A DNA stretch of 64,000 nucleotides from Streptomyces sp. F001 (lineage in GTDB: Bacteria; Actinomycetota; Actinomycetes; Streptomycetales; Streptomycetaceae). The stretch covers positions 186,001 through 250,000 of the forward strand of contig NZ_QZWF01000010.1 in assembly GCF_004187715.1 (NCBI RefSeq). The letters are read 5' to 3'. The position numbers and the translations under genes were made by a program. Below the pieces are notes generated by a model. That model ran no database searches and was not told the origin of the DNA. It was given only the letters and a program-made list of their open reading frames with translations. Positions 44,100 to 52,272 of the stretch are shown one piece after another (the stretch's first letter is position 1; every line of letters begins with the position of its first letter).

Positions 44100-44244
44100 C
44101 CCCTGTGACCTCTTCTCGTACGTCCTGGCCCGCGGCCTTTCCGACCGCCTGCGACCCTAACTGTCAGACTCGCATGGCACGATCGGACCCTGACACATTC
44201 GATGTCGGCGAAGGCCGGCACACTCCGCGTGGGGACCTTCAGCG

Positions 44245-44595
44245 ATGGTGATGTTCTTGTTCCTGGTCGTGGCCCTCGCCGTCGTCGTCGCGGCGGTGAC
44301 ACTCGCCGTGGTGGGCGGCGGCGAGCACGGTCCGCTGCCCGAGGCGGCCCCCGAGCGGCTCCACGACCCGCTGCCCCCGGACCGCCCGGTCGCCCGGGCG
44401 GACGTCGACTCCCTGCGCTTCCCGCTCGCTGCCCGCGGCTACCGCATGGCGGACGTGGACGACGCCCTGGGCCGCCTCGCCGCCGAGCTCGCCGAGCGCG
44501 ACGCCCGGATCGCCGACCTGGAGTCCGCCCTGGCCGGCGCCCGGGCCGCAGCCCGCGCCTCCCTGGAGAAACACGGGCCGGAGGAGGACCGGTGA
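44245..44595 (+). CDS. DivIVA domain-containing small membrane protein
   Basis: This 116-aa protein has one N-terminal membrane segment (MVMFLFLVVALAVVVAAVTL) and a DivIVA-like domain (VDSLRFPLAARGYRMADVDD, then ALGRLAAELAERDARIADLE) ending in a short coiled coil. The DivIVA N-domain motif (F-x4-RGY) is clear. It is fused tightly to tag by a GTGA overlap. A polarity or membrane-curvature role is possible but unproven. Confidence 0.83.
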   Translation: MVMFLFLVVALAVVVAAVTLAVVGGGEHGPLPEAAPERLHDPLPPDRPVARADVDSLRFPLAARGYRMADVDDALGRLAAELAERDARIADLESALAGARAAARASLEKHGPEEDR

Positions 44596-45263
44596 GCAAC
44601 GGCACGGCACTGGCAGGCCCGGACGGCGCGCTGCGCTGCCCCTGGGCCCTGTCCACCGAGGACTACGTGACGTATCACGACGCGGAGTGGGGCCGCCCGG
44701 TCCACGGCGACGACGCGCTGTTCGAGCGGCTGGCCCTGGAGGCCTTCCAGTCCGGCCTGTCCTGGATCACCATCCTGCGCCGCCGCCCCGGCTTCCGTGC
44801 CGCCTTCGCCGGTTTCGAGATCGCCAAGGTGGCCGCCTTCACGGACGCCGACCGCGAGCGCCTGCTCGCCGACCCCGGCATCATCCGCAACCGCGCCAAG
44901 ATCGACGCGACCCTCGCCAACGCGCGCGTGCTGGCCGACTGGTCCCCGGGCGAGCTGGACGCCCTGATCTGGTCCCACGCCCCCGACGCGGCGACCCGCC
45001 CGATTCCGAAGACGCTGTCCGACGTCCCGGCGGTCACGCCCGAGTCGACGGCCCTGTCCAAGGCCCTGAAGAAGCGGGGCCTGCGCTTCGTGGGCCCGAC
45101 GACGGCGTATGCGTTGATGCAGGCGTGCGGGTTGGTCGACGACCACTTGGAAGGATGCGTGGCGCGTATTACCAGCCCGTCGTGGGGGTCCCCCCGCTCA
45201 TGGGGGTCCCCCCGCGCGAGCGAAGCCGAGCGTGGGGGAGAAGCCGAGAGTGGGGGAGTTTGA
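44592..45263 (+). CDS. tag: DNA-3-methyladenine glycosylase I with repeat-derived C-terminus
   Basis: This 223-aa base-excision enzyme removes 3-methyladenine. Family motifs: RCPWALSTEDYVTYHDAEWG, LFERLALEAFQSGLSWITIL, NRAKIDATLANARV and KKRGLRFVGPTTAYALMQAC. The zinc-site residues (an early Cys, and the H and C of DDHLEGCVAR) are present. The usual protein ends right after CVAR; here the frame runs about 30 residues further through a palindromic repeat (SPSWGSPRSWGSPRASEAER, then GGEAESGGV), so the original stop was probably lost by repeat insertion. GTG 44592 overlaps the upstream stop by 4 bp. Confidence 0.9.
   Translation: MSNGTALAGPDGALRCPWALSTEDYVTYHDAEWGRPVHGDDALFERLALEAFQSGLSWITILRRRPGFRAAFAGFEIAKVAAFTDADRERLLADPGIIRNRAKIDATLANARVLADWSPGELDALIWSHAPDAATRPIPKTLSDVPAVTPESTALSKALKKRGLRFVGPTTAYALMQACGLVDDHLEGCVARITSPSWGSPRSWGSPRASEAERGGEAESGGV
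45184..45258. repeat. Dispersed palindromic repeat, copy 2 (3' end of tag), with partial duplications
   Basis: The full unit is at 45202-45240: GGGGGTCCCCCCGCGCGAGC followed by GAAGCCGAGCGTGGGGGAG. A left half-copy (GGGGGTCCCCCCGCTCAT) precedes it at 45184-45201 and a right half-copy (AAGCCGAGAGTGGGGGAG) follows at 45241-45258. The partial tandem arrangement suggests slippage or repeated insertion. Confidence 0.85.
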
Positions 45264-45293
45264 GGACGAGGCCGTTCAGGCCGAAGCGGGGGC

Positions 45294-45313
45294 CTGGGGG
45301 CGGCAGCCCCCAG
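45294..45313. terminator. Hairpin after tag, part of intergenic repeat
   Basis: CTGGGGGC and GCCCCCAG pair around a short GGCA centre. Together with the preceding GAGGACGAGGCCGTTCAGGC it resembles a common Streptomyces intergenic element. It lies between the convergent tag and enoyl-CoA hydratase genes and probably ends both transcripts. Confidence 0.6.
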
Positions 45314-45361
45314 CGAGGCCCACACCGACGCCGGGTGACAACGCGCCGACGCCAGCAGGAC

Positions 45362-46171
45362 TCACCGCCCCAAATACTTCGGCTTCTCCTTGTTCACAAA
45401 GGCCTGCACCGCAATCGCATGGTCCTCCGAGGACCCCGCCCGAGTCTGCAGCTCGTCCTCCTTCTCCAGCGTCTCCGTCAAGGAGTGGGACAGCCCGTAC
45501 GCCACCGCCTCCTTGATCGCCCCATAGGCCACCGTCGGCCCCTCGGCCAGCGCCCGCGCGACGGTCTCCGCCTCGCCGCGCAGCGACTCCGAGGGCACGA
45601 CCCGGTTCGCGATCCCCAGCTCGTACGCCTCCTGCGCCTTGATGCTCCGCGGGAACAGCAGCAGGTCGGCGGCCCGCCCCGGCCCGACGACGCGCGGCAG
45701 GGTCCAGGAGATCCCGGAGTCGGCGGTCAGCGCCACACCGGCGAAGGACGTGTTGAAGGCGGCGGTGTCGGCCACCACCCGGTAGTCCGCGGCGAGCGCG
45801 AAGCCGAAGCCTGCCCCGGCCGCGACTCCGTTCACGCCCGCGACCACCGGCTTCGCCATGCCCGCCAGCGCCCGCACGATCGGGTTGTAGTGCTCCCGCA
45901 CCGTGCTCATCGTCTGCCCTTCGCCCTCGCCCGCCTCCCGGTCGGCGGCCAGCAGCCCGATGTGCTCCTTGAGGTCCTGCCCCACGCAGAACGCCCGGTC
46001 CCCGGACGCGGTCAGCAGCACCGCCCGTACGGCGTCGTCCGCCGCCGCGGACTGGACCGCCTCCCTGAGGGCGACCTTGGTCTCGATGTTCAGCGCGTTC
46101 ATCGCCTCGGGGCGGTTCAGCGTGATCGTCGCAAGCCCGTCGCTCACCTCGTAGAGCACGGTGTCGGCCAT
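45362..46171 (-). CDS. Enoyl-CoA hydratase/isomerase family protein
   Basis: This 269-aa crotonase-fold protein has LATITLNRPEAMNALNIETK, GDRAFCVGQDLKEH (first oxyanion-hole strand), GVNGVAAGAGFGFALAADYR (second oxyanion-hole strand) and FAGVALTADSGISWTLPRVV. An Asp/Ser-Gly at the last motif rather than the two hydratase glutamates suggests isomerase or PaaG-like chemistry, so substrate and reaction remain open. ATG (complement of 46169-46171) fits the family start. Confidence 0.88.
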   Translation of the reverse strand: MADTVLYEVSDGLATITLNRPEAMNALNIETKVALREAVQSAAADDAVRAVLLTASGDRAFCVGQDLKEHIGLLAADREAGEGEGQTMSTVREHYNPIVRALAGMAKPVVAGVNGVAAGAGFGFALAADYRVVADTAAFNTSFAGVALTADSGISWTLPRVVGPGRAADLLLFPRSIKAQEAYELGIANRVVPSESLRGEAETVARALAEGPTVAYGAIKEAVAYGLSHSLTETLEKEDELQTRAGSSEDHAIAVQAFVNKEKPKYLGR

Positions 46172-46548
46172 GGCGTATCCCCTCCGGAGTTGCGGCTGCG
46201 GGCGTACCGGGCAGTACGTCCTGTCTGAGGACAGCATGGCGGAGATCACCGGCAACGGCCCCGAGCGTCCATGTGACCTGCGTCAAAGAATGTGTCCCGG
46301 CTTCCGCTCCGCGGAAGTCCGTGCGGCTGCGCAGTATCGCAGTTACATCGCCGAATTGAGTGGTTTTGCTCGCGCGCGTTGCCCAAGCGATGCCGACTGA
46401 TGTTGGTCATCGGGTCGTGAGATGCGGGATAATGGCTTGGAAGCAATGTGTTCGATGCCGGTGTCGCGTGTCCCCTCACGGACCGCGCGTGCCCTTCAGC
46501 GGGCCGTCGGCTTTGACGATGAGCTGGTTTTCAGGAAGGGGAACGAGC
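46172..46548. other. Divergent intergenic region (377 bp)
   Basis: Holds the promoters of the enoyl-CoA hydratase gene (minus) and the DUF3117 gene (plus). A small palindrome CTTCCGC-TCC-GCGGAAG lies at 46301-46317, and a promoter-like pair at 46403-46433 is annotated separately. Open frames in this stretch are not protein-like. Confidence 0.45.
46403..46433 (+). promoter_or_regulatory. Promoter-like sequence upstream of DUF3117 gene
   Basis: TTGGTC (46403-46408) and GATAAT (46428-46433) are separated by 19 bases, in a locally AT-rich stretch, about 115 bp before the start codon. The spacer is one base longer than usual for the housekeeping sigma factor, so this is tentative. Confidence 0.35.
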
Positions 46549-46716
46549 ATGGCGGCCATGAAGCCGCGGACGGGTGACGGCCCGCTCGAGGTGACCAAGG
46601 AGGGGCGGGGCATCGTCATGCGCGTTCCGCTCGAAGGCGGCGGTCGGCTCGTCGTCGAGCTGACCCCGGACGAGGCCGACGCGCTCGGCGACGCCCTCAA
46701 GAAGGTTGTGGGCTGA
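46549..46716 (+). CDS. DUF3117 domain protein, 55 aa
   Basis: This short, highly conserved actinobacterial protein reads MAAMKPRTGDGPLEVTKEGR, then GIVMRVPLEGGGRLVVELTP and DEADALGDALKKVVG. ATG 46549 follows AGGAAGGGG at 46532-46540. Function unknown. It is near tag and the folP-like gene, as in mycobacteria (Rv1211 region). A perfect terminator follows. Confidence 0.92.
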   Translation: MAAMKPRTGDGPLEVTKEGRGIVMRVPLEGGGRLVVELTPDEADALGDALKKVVG

Positions 46717-46740
46717 CCCGCAGGCGACCATACCCTTTCA

Positions 46741-46774
46741 GTCGCCCCGGCACCGTATTCGGTGCCGGGGCGAC
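46741..46774. terminator. Terminator between DUF3117 and convergent O-methyltransferase
   Basis: GTCGCCCCGGCACCG (46741-46755) pairs perfectly with CGGTGCCGGGGCGAC (46760-46774) across TATT. The genes on both sides converge on it. Confidence 0.9.
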
Positions 46775-46827
46775 TGTTTGCCCAGGTCGACCGGCCAGGG
46801 GTTGTCGCTCAGGGCTCTCGCCCGGGG

Positions 46828-47460
46828 TTATCGCTTCACCGCGCACAGCAACCCGTCGCCCACCGGCAGCAGCGACGGCACCAGTTCCTGGCTCTCGCGC
46901 ACTGCGCGCAGCAGCTCCCGCAGCCGCAGTACCTCCGTCGGCTGGGGCCCCGAGTCCACCGTGCGGCCGTTCGCGAAGACACCCTCGAACACGACCAGCC
47001 CGCCGGGACGCAGCAGGCGCAACGATTCAGCGAGGTACTCCAGCACCTCCAGCCGGTCGCCGTCGCAGAAGACGAGGTCATAGCCGGCGTCCGCGAGCCG
47101 CGGAAGGACGTCCAGGGCGCGGCCCGGGATGAAACGGGCGCGATTGCTGGCGAACCCCGAAGCACGGAAGGCCTGCCGGGCGAACTGCTGGTGCTCGGGC
47201 TCGGGATCCACGGTGGTCAGGACGCCGTCCGGCCGCATCCCGAACAGCAGATGAATCCCTGACACACCGGTCCCGGTGCCGATCTCCGCGATGGCCTTGG
47301 CGTCCACGGAAGCGGCCAGCAACCTCAGCGCGGCGCCCGTGCCGGGCGACACCGAGCGCAGCCCTGCTTCGCGGGCCCGGTCACGGGCCCAGCGCAGCGC
47401 TTCGTCCTCGGCGACATAGGCGTCGGCGAACGCCCAGCTCGTCTGCCGGTTGCCGGTAAT
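46828..47460 (-). CDS. O-methyltransferase (caffeoyl-CoA OMT-like), probable ATT start
   Basis: This SAM-dependent methyltransferase has AIAEIGTGTGVSGIHLLFGM (motif I), LTTVDPEPEHQQFARQAF (motif II) and YDLVFCDGDRLEVLEYLAES, typical of the catechol/caffeoyl-CoA OMT family. The substrate is unknown. The family N-terminus (ITGNRQTSWAFADAYVAEDE) is fully encoded, but no ATG, GTG or TTG precedes it in frame. AGGAGAGG lies just upstream of ATT at 47460, suggesting initiation at ATT (210 aa). A conventional ATG at 47352 would remove about 36 conserved residues. The gene is divergent from the ECF sigma factor, as in mycobacteria (Rv1220c/sigE). Confidence 0.83.
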   Translation of the reverse strand: MTGNRQTSWAFADAYVAEDEALRWARDRAREAGLRSVSPGTGAALRLLAASVDAKAIAEIGTGTGVSGIHLLFGMRPDGVLTTVDPEPEHQQFARQAFRASGFASNRARFIPGRALDVLPRLADAGYDLVFCDGDRLEVLEYLAESLRLLRPGGLVVFEGVFANGRTVDSGPQPTEVLRLRELLRAVRESQELVPSLLPVGDGLLCAVKR

Positions 47461-47698
47461 GACCCTCTCCTGTCCCCGTGGTTGCCTGGGCGTGACTGTA
47501 TCCGTTGCCGCCGGGAACCCGCAGATGGGACCGGGCGTTTAGAAGGGTGGGAGACAGGAGCGGGGGACACGGTTGGATCACGACGACTCGCGGGACGCCG
47601 AGCAAGTGCTGACGCAGCCGCATCAACCGCATCAGCTGTACCAGCACAGATCAATTTCTCGTAAAACCGCTTATCCGGAGCTAACGGACGAGGTGGCT

Positions 47699-48472
47699 AT
47701 GGTAGGGGCTCCACTGGACACCACCAGAGCTGACAGGGGAGGTGCGGCTGTGCCTTTGAACCGGGCAGGAGTGCTGCGGCGCTTCCTCGGGTCGGCGGGC
47801 AGGCCGAAATCCGTGAACGACACCGCTGCTGACCTCAGCCACGCCGCTGACCACGACCGGACCGCGACGTTCTCCACCGACGCGGACGGGCAGGCGTGGA
47901 CTCCGCCCACGTGGGAGGAGATCGTCAGCACGCACAGTGGCCGCGTCTACCGGCTGGCGTACCGCCTCACGGGCAACCAGCACGACGCCGAGGACCTCAC
48001 CCAGGAGGTCTTCGTCCGCGTCTTCCGCTCCCTTTCCACGTACACGCCGGGCACGTTCGAGGGCTGGCTGCACCGCATCACCACGAACCTCTTCCTGGAC
48101 ATGGTCCGCCGCAAGCAGCGCATCCGCTTCGACGCCCTCGGTGAGGACGCGGCCGAGCGGCTGCCCAGCCGTGAGCCGACCCCGCAGCAGGTCCTCAACG
48201 ACGCGCACTTCGACGCGGACGTCCAGCAGGCCCTCGACACCCTCGCACCCGAGTTCCGTGCCGCGGTCGTCCTGTGCGACATCGAAGGACTGTCGTACGA
48301 GGAGATCGCCGCGACGCTCGGCGTGAAGCTCGGCACGGTCCGCTCCCGGATCCACCGTGGCCGTTCGCAGCTGCGCAAGGCCCTCGCGCACCGCTCGCCG
48401 GAGGCGCGCGCCGAGCGCCGCTCCTTCGTGGCCCGCGTTCCCGCTCTGGGGGGAGGGGGCGCGTCCGCGTGA
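47699..48472 (+). CDS. ECF RNA polymerase sigma factor (SigE-type of the mycobacterial locus)
   Basis: This protein (257 aa from ATG 47699) has an ECF sigma region 2 (IVSTHSGRVYRLAYRLTGNQ, then HDAEDLTQEVFVRVFRSL) that binds core polymerase and the -10 element, and region 4 (LAPEFRAAVVLCDIEGLSYE, then EIAATLGVKLGTVRSRIHRG) that binds the -35. The N-terminal 65 residues are a variable, disordered tail. GAGG at 47690-47693 supports ATG 47699; the frame is open to a TTG at 47573. It overlaps the anti-sigma gene by 4 bp, and HtrA and TatB follow, as in mycobacterial sigE-rseA-htrA-tatB. It is not the S. coelicolor cell-wall sigE locus. Confidence 0.92.
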   Translation: MVGAPLDTTRADRGGAAVPLNRAGVLRRFLGSAGRPKSVNDTAADLSHAADHDRTATFSTDADGQAWTPPTWEEIVSTHSGRVYRLAYRLTGNQHDAEDLTQEVFVRVFRSLSTYTPGTFEGWLHRITTNLFLDMVRRKQRIRFDALGEDAAERLPSREPTPQQVLNDAHFDADVQQALDTLAPEFRAAVVLCDIEGLSYEEIAATLGVKLGTVRSRIHRGRSQLRKALAHRSPEARAERRSFVARVPALGGGGASA

Positions 48473-49488
48473 GTGGATCACGGCCGAACCCTGCCGAGGG
48501 ACACCTCGCAGAGCAGCATCTGGGAGACCGACTCGCCGCCCTGGTCGACGGTGAGCTCGGTCATGACACGCGTGAGCGCGTGCTGGCGCACGTGGCGACC
48601 TGCCCGAAGTGCAAGGCGGAGGTCGACGCCCAGCGCCGGCTGAAGAACGTCTTCGCGGAGGCCGCCCCGCCGCCGCCCTCCGAGAGCTTCCTGGCGCGCC
48701 TTCAGGGGTTGCCCGGGGGAGGTGACGCCGACGGCGGTGTACCGCCGGTGGGGGGAGGATTCGGCGGCGGACTCCCCGGACGCACCGGGGCGCCCGGTGT
48801 CTTCGGCCTGAGGCGGGGAGAGCGCTTTGAGTTCGACTACGTCTCTGCCGCCTCCCACGCGCCCGTACTCCCGGCCTCCGGCGCACAGCGGGGCTTCCGT
48901 ATCCATGACGTCGGCCGCAGTGAGGCCGAGCGTGCGGCGGCCTCGCGCGGGCGGCGGTTCGCGTTCGTCGCCGCCGGTGCGGTGTCGCTGGCCGCGATCG
49001 CGCTGGGCGGCGTGACCACGGGTGCGCCGGGCGACACGGACACCCGCGGCGGCTCCGGGAACGGCAGCAAGGTGACGCCGATGCGTACGCCGGGAGCGGG
49101 AGCCGCGACGGTGCCCGACAACCAGCGGCGCCGCGGGGTCGGCCCCCTTCTCGCGCAGAGCCAGGGCGGACGGGCCCTCGGGGACACCCCGGTGGCCCCG
49201 ACGGAGGTGTCCGCGCCGCTCCTGCCCGGAGCGCCGGCGCCGCTCGCCGCGCAGGCCGAGGCGCGCCTGCACACGCTTGCGGCGCCCGTGGTGGCCGGTG
49301 CTGCCGCGATGTCCCCGCTGATACGTCCGCTCTCGACGGCCCCGCCGATCTCCCTGACCACATGGTCGACGGCACCGGAGATCACGGCCCCCGGCCTGCT
49401 CGCGGCGCCCGGTCCCGACGCGAGCCCGCCCCGTCCTCGTCCCCCTCCGCCACACCCCGCTGACCGGCCGCTGCACCCCGGCGCGTGA
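48469..49488 (+). CDS. Zinc-binding anti-sigma factor (RseA-like, zf-HC2)
   Basis: This 339-aa membrane anti-sigma factor has an N-terminal ZAS domain with H41-x3-C45-x2-C48 (HVATCPKC), a variable linker, one membrane helix (FAFVAAGAVSLAAIALGGV) and an extracytoplasmic Ala/Pro-rich region. GTG 48469 overlaps the sigma stop by 4 bp, ensuring balanced synthesis. It presumably holds the sigma factor inactive until an envelope or redox signal arrives. The long outside region suggests regulated proteolysis, with the HtrA protease gene next door. Confidence 0.88.
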   Translation: MSGSRPNPAEGHLAEQHLGDRLAALVDGELGHDTRERVLAHVATCPKCKAEVDAQRRLKNVFAEAAPPPPSESFLARLQGLPGGGDADGGVPPVGGGFGGGLPGRTGAPGVFGLRRGERFEFDYVSAASHAPVLPASGAQRGFRIHDVGRSEAERAAASRGRRFAFVAAGAVSLAAIALGGVTTGAPGDTDTRGGSGNGSKVTPMRTPGAGAATVPDNQRRRGVGPLLAQSQGGRALGDTPVAPTEVSAPLLPGAPAPLAAQAEARLHTLAAPVVAGAAAMSPLIRPLSTAPPISLTTWSTAPEITAPGLLAAPGPDASPPRPRPPPPHPADRPLHPGA

Positions 49489-49597
49489 ACCTGGTTGAAT
49501 CCAGGGTGAACCGCGCCCACGTCATGGCGACCGGCGCGGAACCGACGAACTGCGGCCACCAATGACGAGCCGTGCCGCGGCCGGCTGTGGGGAGAGC

Positions 49598-51487
49598 ATG
49601 AACGAGGGGAAGCCCACGCAGGGCCCTGCGTCGCCCTTTGGCGACGCCGGAGGGGGTTATGAACCGGACCGCTCCGCAGCGGCCCGAAGCGACGCGGCGT
49701 CCTCCGAGGGCGACTTCGAACTGAGGCGCCCGGAGGATGTGGCCGAGGGGACGGTGTCTGCGGCTCCGGCGTCCGCCGAAGAGTCGGGTTCCGTCCCGGC
49801 AGCGGGCGTGGCCCCGGACGCCCCGCCCGCTGCCGAGAAGCCCCTGCACGACCCCGACCCCTACAGCACCCCGCCGTACGGCGAGCCCGGACCCTGGGCG
49901 CCGGCCCCGCCGGTGCAGCACCCGGCGGCCACACCGGCGAACGGCACGGGGATACCGGCGGCCACACCCGCGAACGGCACGGCGATACCGCGCCCGCTCC
50001 GCAGCACGGCATGTCCACGCCGACACCGGCAGCCCCCGTGCCCGGCGCCCCGGCACCCTCGCACGGCGCCCCGCACCCGGCACAGACATCTCGGGACCGG
50101 CTCCCGTAGCGGGCGTGCCCGGCCCGCCCACGCCGGCCCCGTGCCCGGCCGCCCACGCCCACCCCGGGCGCCCGCGTCGGCTCCCGCGCCGGGCGCGTCC
50201 GCCCCCACCCCGGCGCCCTCCCGCCCGCCCCGGCCGGAACCCCCGACAGCCCACCCCCACCAACCCCTGGCACCGCTACGACCCCTGGCCGCGGCGGCCG
50301 CCCGTCCCGGCGCCGCACCGACTCCCGCCCCCCTTCAGCAGACCGGTGCCGCCGTGCTCACGCAGGAGCAGCGGCACCGGCGGGGTATGAAGGTGCTCCT
50401 GGTCGGCGTGGTGCTGGTCGCGCTGGTGTCCGGGGGTGTCGGTGGGGCCGTAGGGGCGTATCTGGAGCGGAACGGCGGCGTCGGGGAGGTGGAGTTGCCG
50501 CAGGCCGGAAAAGAGCCCGCCGGGCGGGCCGCGGACAGCGTGGCCGGGATCGCCGCCCGGGCCCTGCCCAGCGTGGTCACCCTGCACGTCAGCGGCGCCG
50601 AGGCAGGTGGCACCGGCACCGGCTTCGTACTCGACGACCGTGGCCACATCCTCACCAACAACCACGTCGTCGAGCCCGCCGGAGACGACGGCGAGATCAC
50701 CGTCACCTTCCACAGCGGCGACACCGCGAAGGCCGAGGTCGTCGGCCGGGACGGCGGCTACGACCTCGCCGTGGTGCGGGTGCGCGGGGTGAGCGGGCTG
50801 GAGCCCCTGCCGCTCGGCAACTCCGACAACGTCCAGGTCGGCGACCCGGTCGTCGCCATCGGCGCGCCCTTCGACCTGGCCGGCACCGTCACCTCCGGAA
50901 TCATCAGCGCCAAGGAGCGGCCCATCACGGCCGGCGGCGAGAGCGGCGACGGCAGCGACGTCTCCTACGTCGACGCCCTGCAGACCGACGCCCCCATAAA
51001 CCCCGGCAACTCCGGCGGCCCCCTGCTCGACGCGCAGGCCCGCGTCATCGGCATCAACTCCGCGATCCGCTCCGCCGACAGCGGCTCCGACCTCGACGGC
51101 GGCCAGGCCGGCTCCATCGGCCTCGGCTTCGCCATCCCCGTCAACCAGGGCAAACGCGTCGCCGAGGAGCTGATCAGCACCGGCAAGGCGACCCACCCGG
51201 TCATCGGCGTCACCCTCGACATGAACTACACCGGCGACGGCGCCCGCGTCGGCACCAAGGGCAACGACGGCGGACCCCCGGTCACCCGCAACGGCCCCGG
51301 TGACAAGGCCGGCATCGAGGCGGGTGACGTCATCACCGAGGTCGACGGCCAGCGCATCCACTCCGGCGAGGAACTGATCGTCAAGACCCGCGCCCACCGG
51401 CCCGGCGACCGCCTGCAGCTGACCGTCGTACGCGACGGCAAGGAGCGGACGATCTCCCTGGAGCTCGGCTCCTCCGACGGCGACTGA
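49598..51487 (+). CDS. HtrA/DegP-like trypsin-family serine protease with PDZ domain
   Basis: This membrane-tethered protease (629 aa from ATG 49598, behind GGAGAG) has a long cytoplasmic Pro/Ala-rich tail, one membrane helix (VLLVGVVLVALVSGGVGGAV), a trypsin-like domain with catalytic H356 (NNHVVEP), D389 (YDLAVV) and S472 (NPGNSGGPLL), and a C-terminal PDZ domain (GDKAGIEAGDVITEVDGQRI). The envelope domain is intact. The tail at 49985-50300 is not in one frame: AIPAPAPQHGMSTPTPAAP, DISGPAPVAGVPGPPTPAP and TNPWHRYDPW are encoded in frames other than the listed one, again as if single G/C bases were missing. It probably belongs to the sigma/anti-sigma stress circuit. Confidence 0.88.
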   Translation: MNEGKPTQGPASPFGDAGGGYEPDRSAAARSDAASSEGDFELRRPEDVAEGTVSAAPASAEESGSVPAAGVAPDAPPAAEKPLHDPDPYSTPPYGEPGPWAPAPPVQHPAATPANGTGIPAATPANGTAIPRPLRSTACPRRHRQPPCPAPRHPRTAPRTRHRHLGTGSRSGRARPAHAGPVPGRPRPPRAPASAPAPGASAPTPAPSRPPRPEPPTAHPHQPLAPLRPLAAAAARPGAAPTPAPLQQTGAAVLTQEQRHRRGMKVLLVGVVLVALVSGGVGGAVGAYLERNGGVGEVELPQAGKEPAGRAADSVAGIAARALPSVVTLHVSGAEAGGTGTGFVLDDRGHILTNNHVVEPAGDDGEITVTFHSGDTAKAEVVGRDGGYDLAVVRVRGVSGLEPLPLGNSDNVQVGDPVVAIGAPFDLAGTVTSGIISAKERPITAGGESGDGSDVSYVDALQTDAPINPGNSGGPLLDAQARVIGINSAIRSADSGSDLDGGQAGSIGLGFAIPVNQGKRVAEELISTGKATHPVIGVTLDMNYTGDGARVGTKGNDGGPPVTRNGPGDKAGIEAGDVITEVDGQRIHSGEELIVKTRAHRPGDRLQLTVVRDGKERTISLELGSSDGD

Positions 51488-51652
51488 GCCAACTCACACA
51501 AACCTCATGGATCGGACCCCGAACCCGCCCCCACAAGGCAAACAACCGGAAAACCGCTCACTTACACGCACTCGGGGGTCACGGGACGGTACCGGTCGGA
51601 CAGGATCGGCGGGTACCGTGGATCCGGCCCGGGACATCGCAAGGAGCTTCAG

Positions 51653-52084
51653 GTGTTCAATGACATAGGACCGCTAGAGCTGGTGACGCTCATCGTCCTC
51701 GCCGTGCTCGTCTTCGGTCCGGACAAGCTCCCGAAGGTCATCCAGGACGTGATGCGCACGGTCCGGAAGATCCGCGAGTTCTCGGAGAGCGCGAAGCAGG
51801 ACATCCGGCAGGAGCTGGGCCCGGAGTTCAAGGACTTCGAGTTCGAGGACCTCAACCCCAAGACGTTCATCCGCAAGCAGATGGACAACGACGACCTGGG
51901 GCTGAAGGAGATCCGCAACGGCTTCGACCTGAAGAAGGAGATGGCCGAGGTCACGGACGCGGTGCAGGGCCGTGACACCGAGACGCCCACCACCCCGTCG
52001 GCTTCCCCGGCTTCCTCGGGCGCCCGCGTCGACATGACGAAGAAGCCCGACGAGCGCCCGCCCTTCGACGCGGACGCCACCTGA
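51653..52084 (+). CDS. tatB: Twin-arginine translocase subunit TatB
   Basis: This 143-aa protein starts at GTG 51653 with the TatA/B membrane helix and hinge (IGPLELVTLIVLAVLVFGPD, KLPKVI), an amphipathic helix and a charged C-terminal region (KDFEFEDLNPKTFIRKQMDN). The length and PLELVTL helix fit TatB rather than TatA. It sits behind the HtrA gene as in mycobacteria. TatB with TatC forms the receptor for twin-arginine signal peptides. Confidence 0.92.
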   Translation: MFNDIGPLELVTLIVLAVLVFGPDKLPKVIQDVMRTVRKIREFSESAKQDIRQELGPEFKDFEFEDLNPKTFIRKQMDNDDLGLKEIRNGFDLKKEMAEVTDAVQGRDTETPTTPSASPASSGARVDMTKKPDERPPFDADAT

Positions 52085-52272
52085 TCACCCGAGCCCGTAT
52101 CCCCGCGCCCGAGCGGCCTGAACGCGCCCTCCGGGCGACCCACGCGCCGGGTGCATTCCCTGCGGCCCGCAGCGGTGTGGATATGCTGCCGAGTTGTTGT
52201 GCGGACCGGACGAGTACGTCCGAAGGGGGGCGGGCCGCCCGGTCCGACGAGAGCGAGGAGGCGTCCGGGCAC

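Noticed and set aside
47573..47698. Upstream TTG start for the ECF sigma factor
   Set aside because: The extra 42 residues (His/Gln-rich) are unlike the sigma family, and GAGG is placed correctly for ATG 47699.
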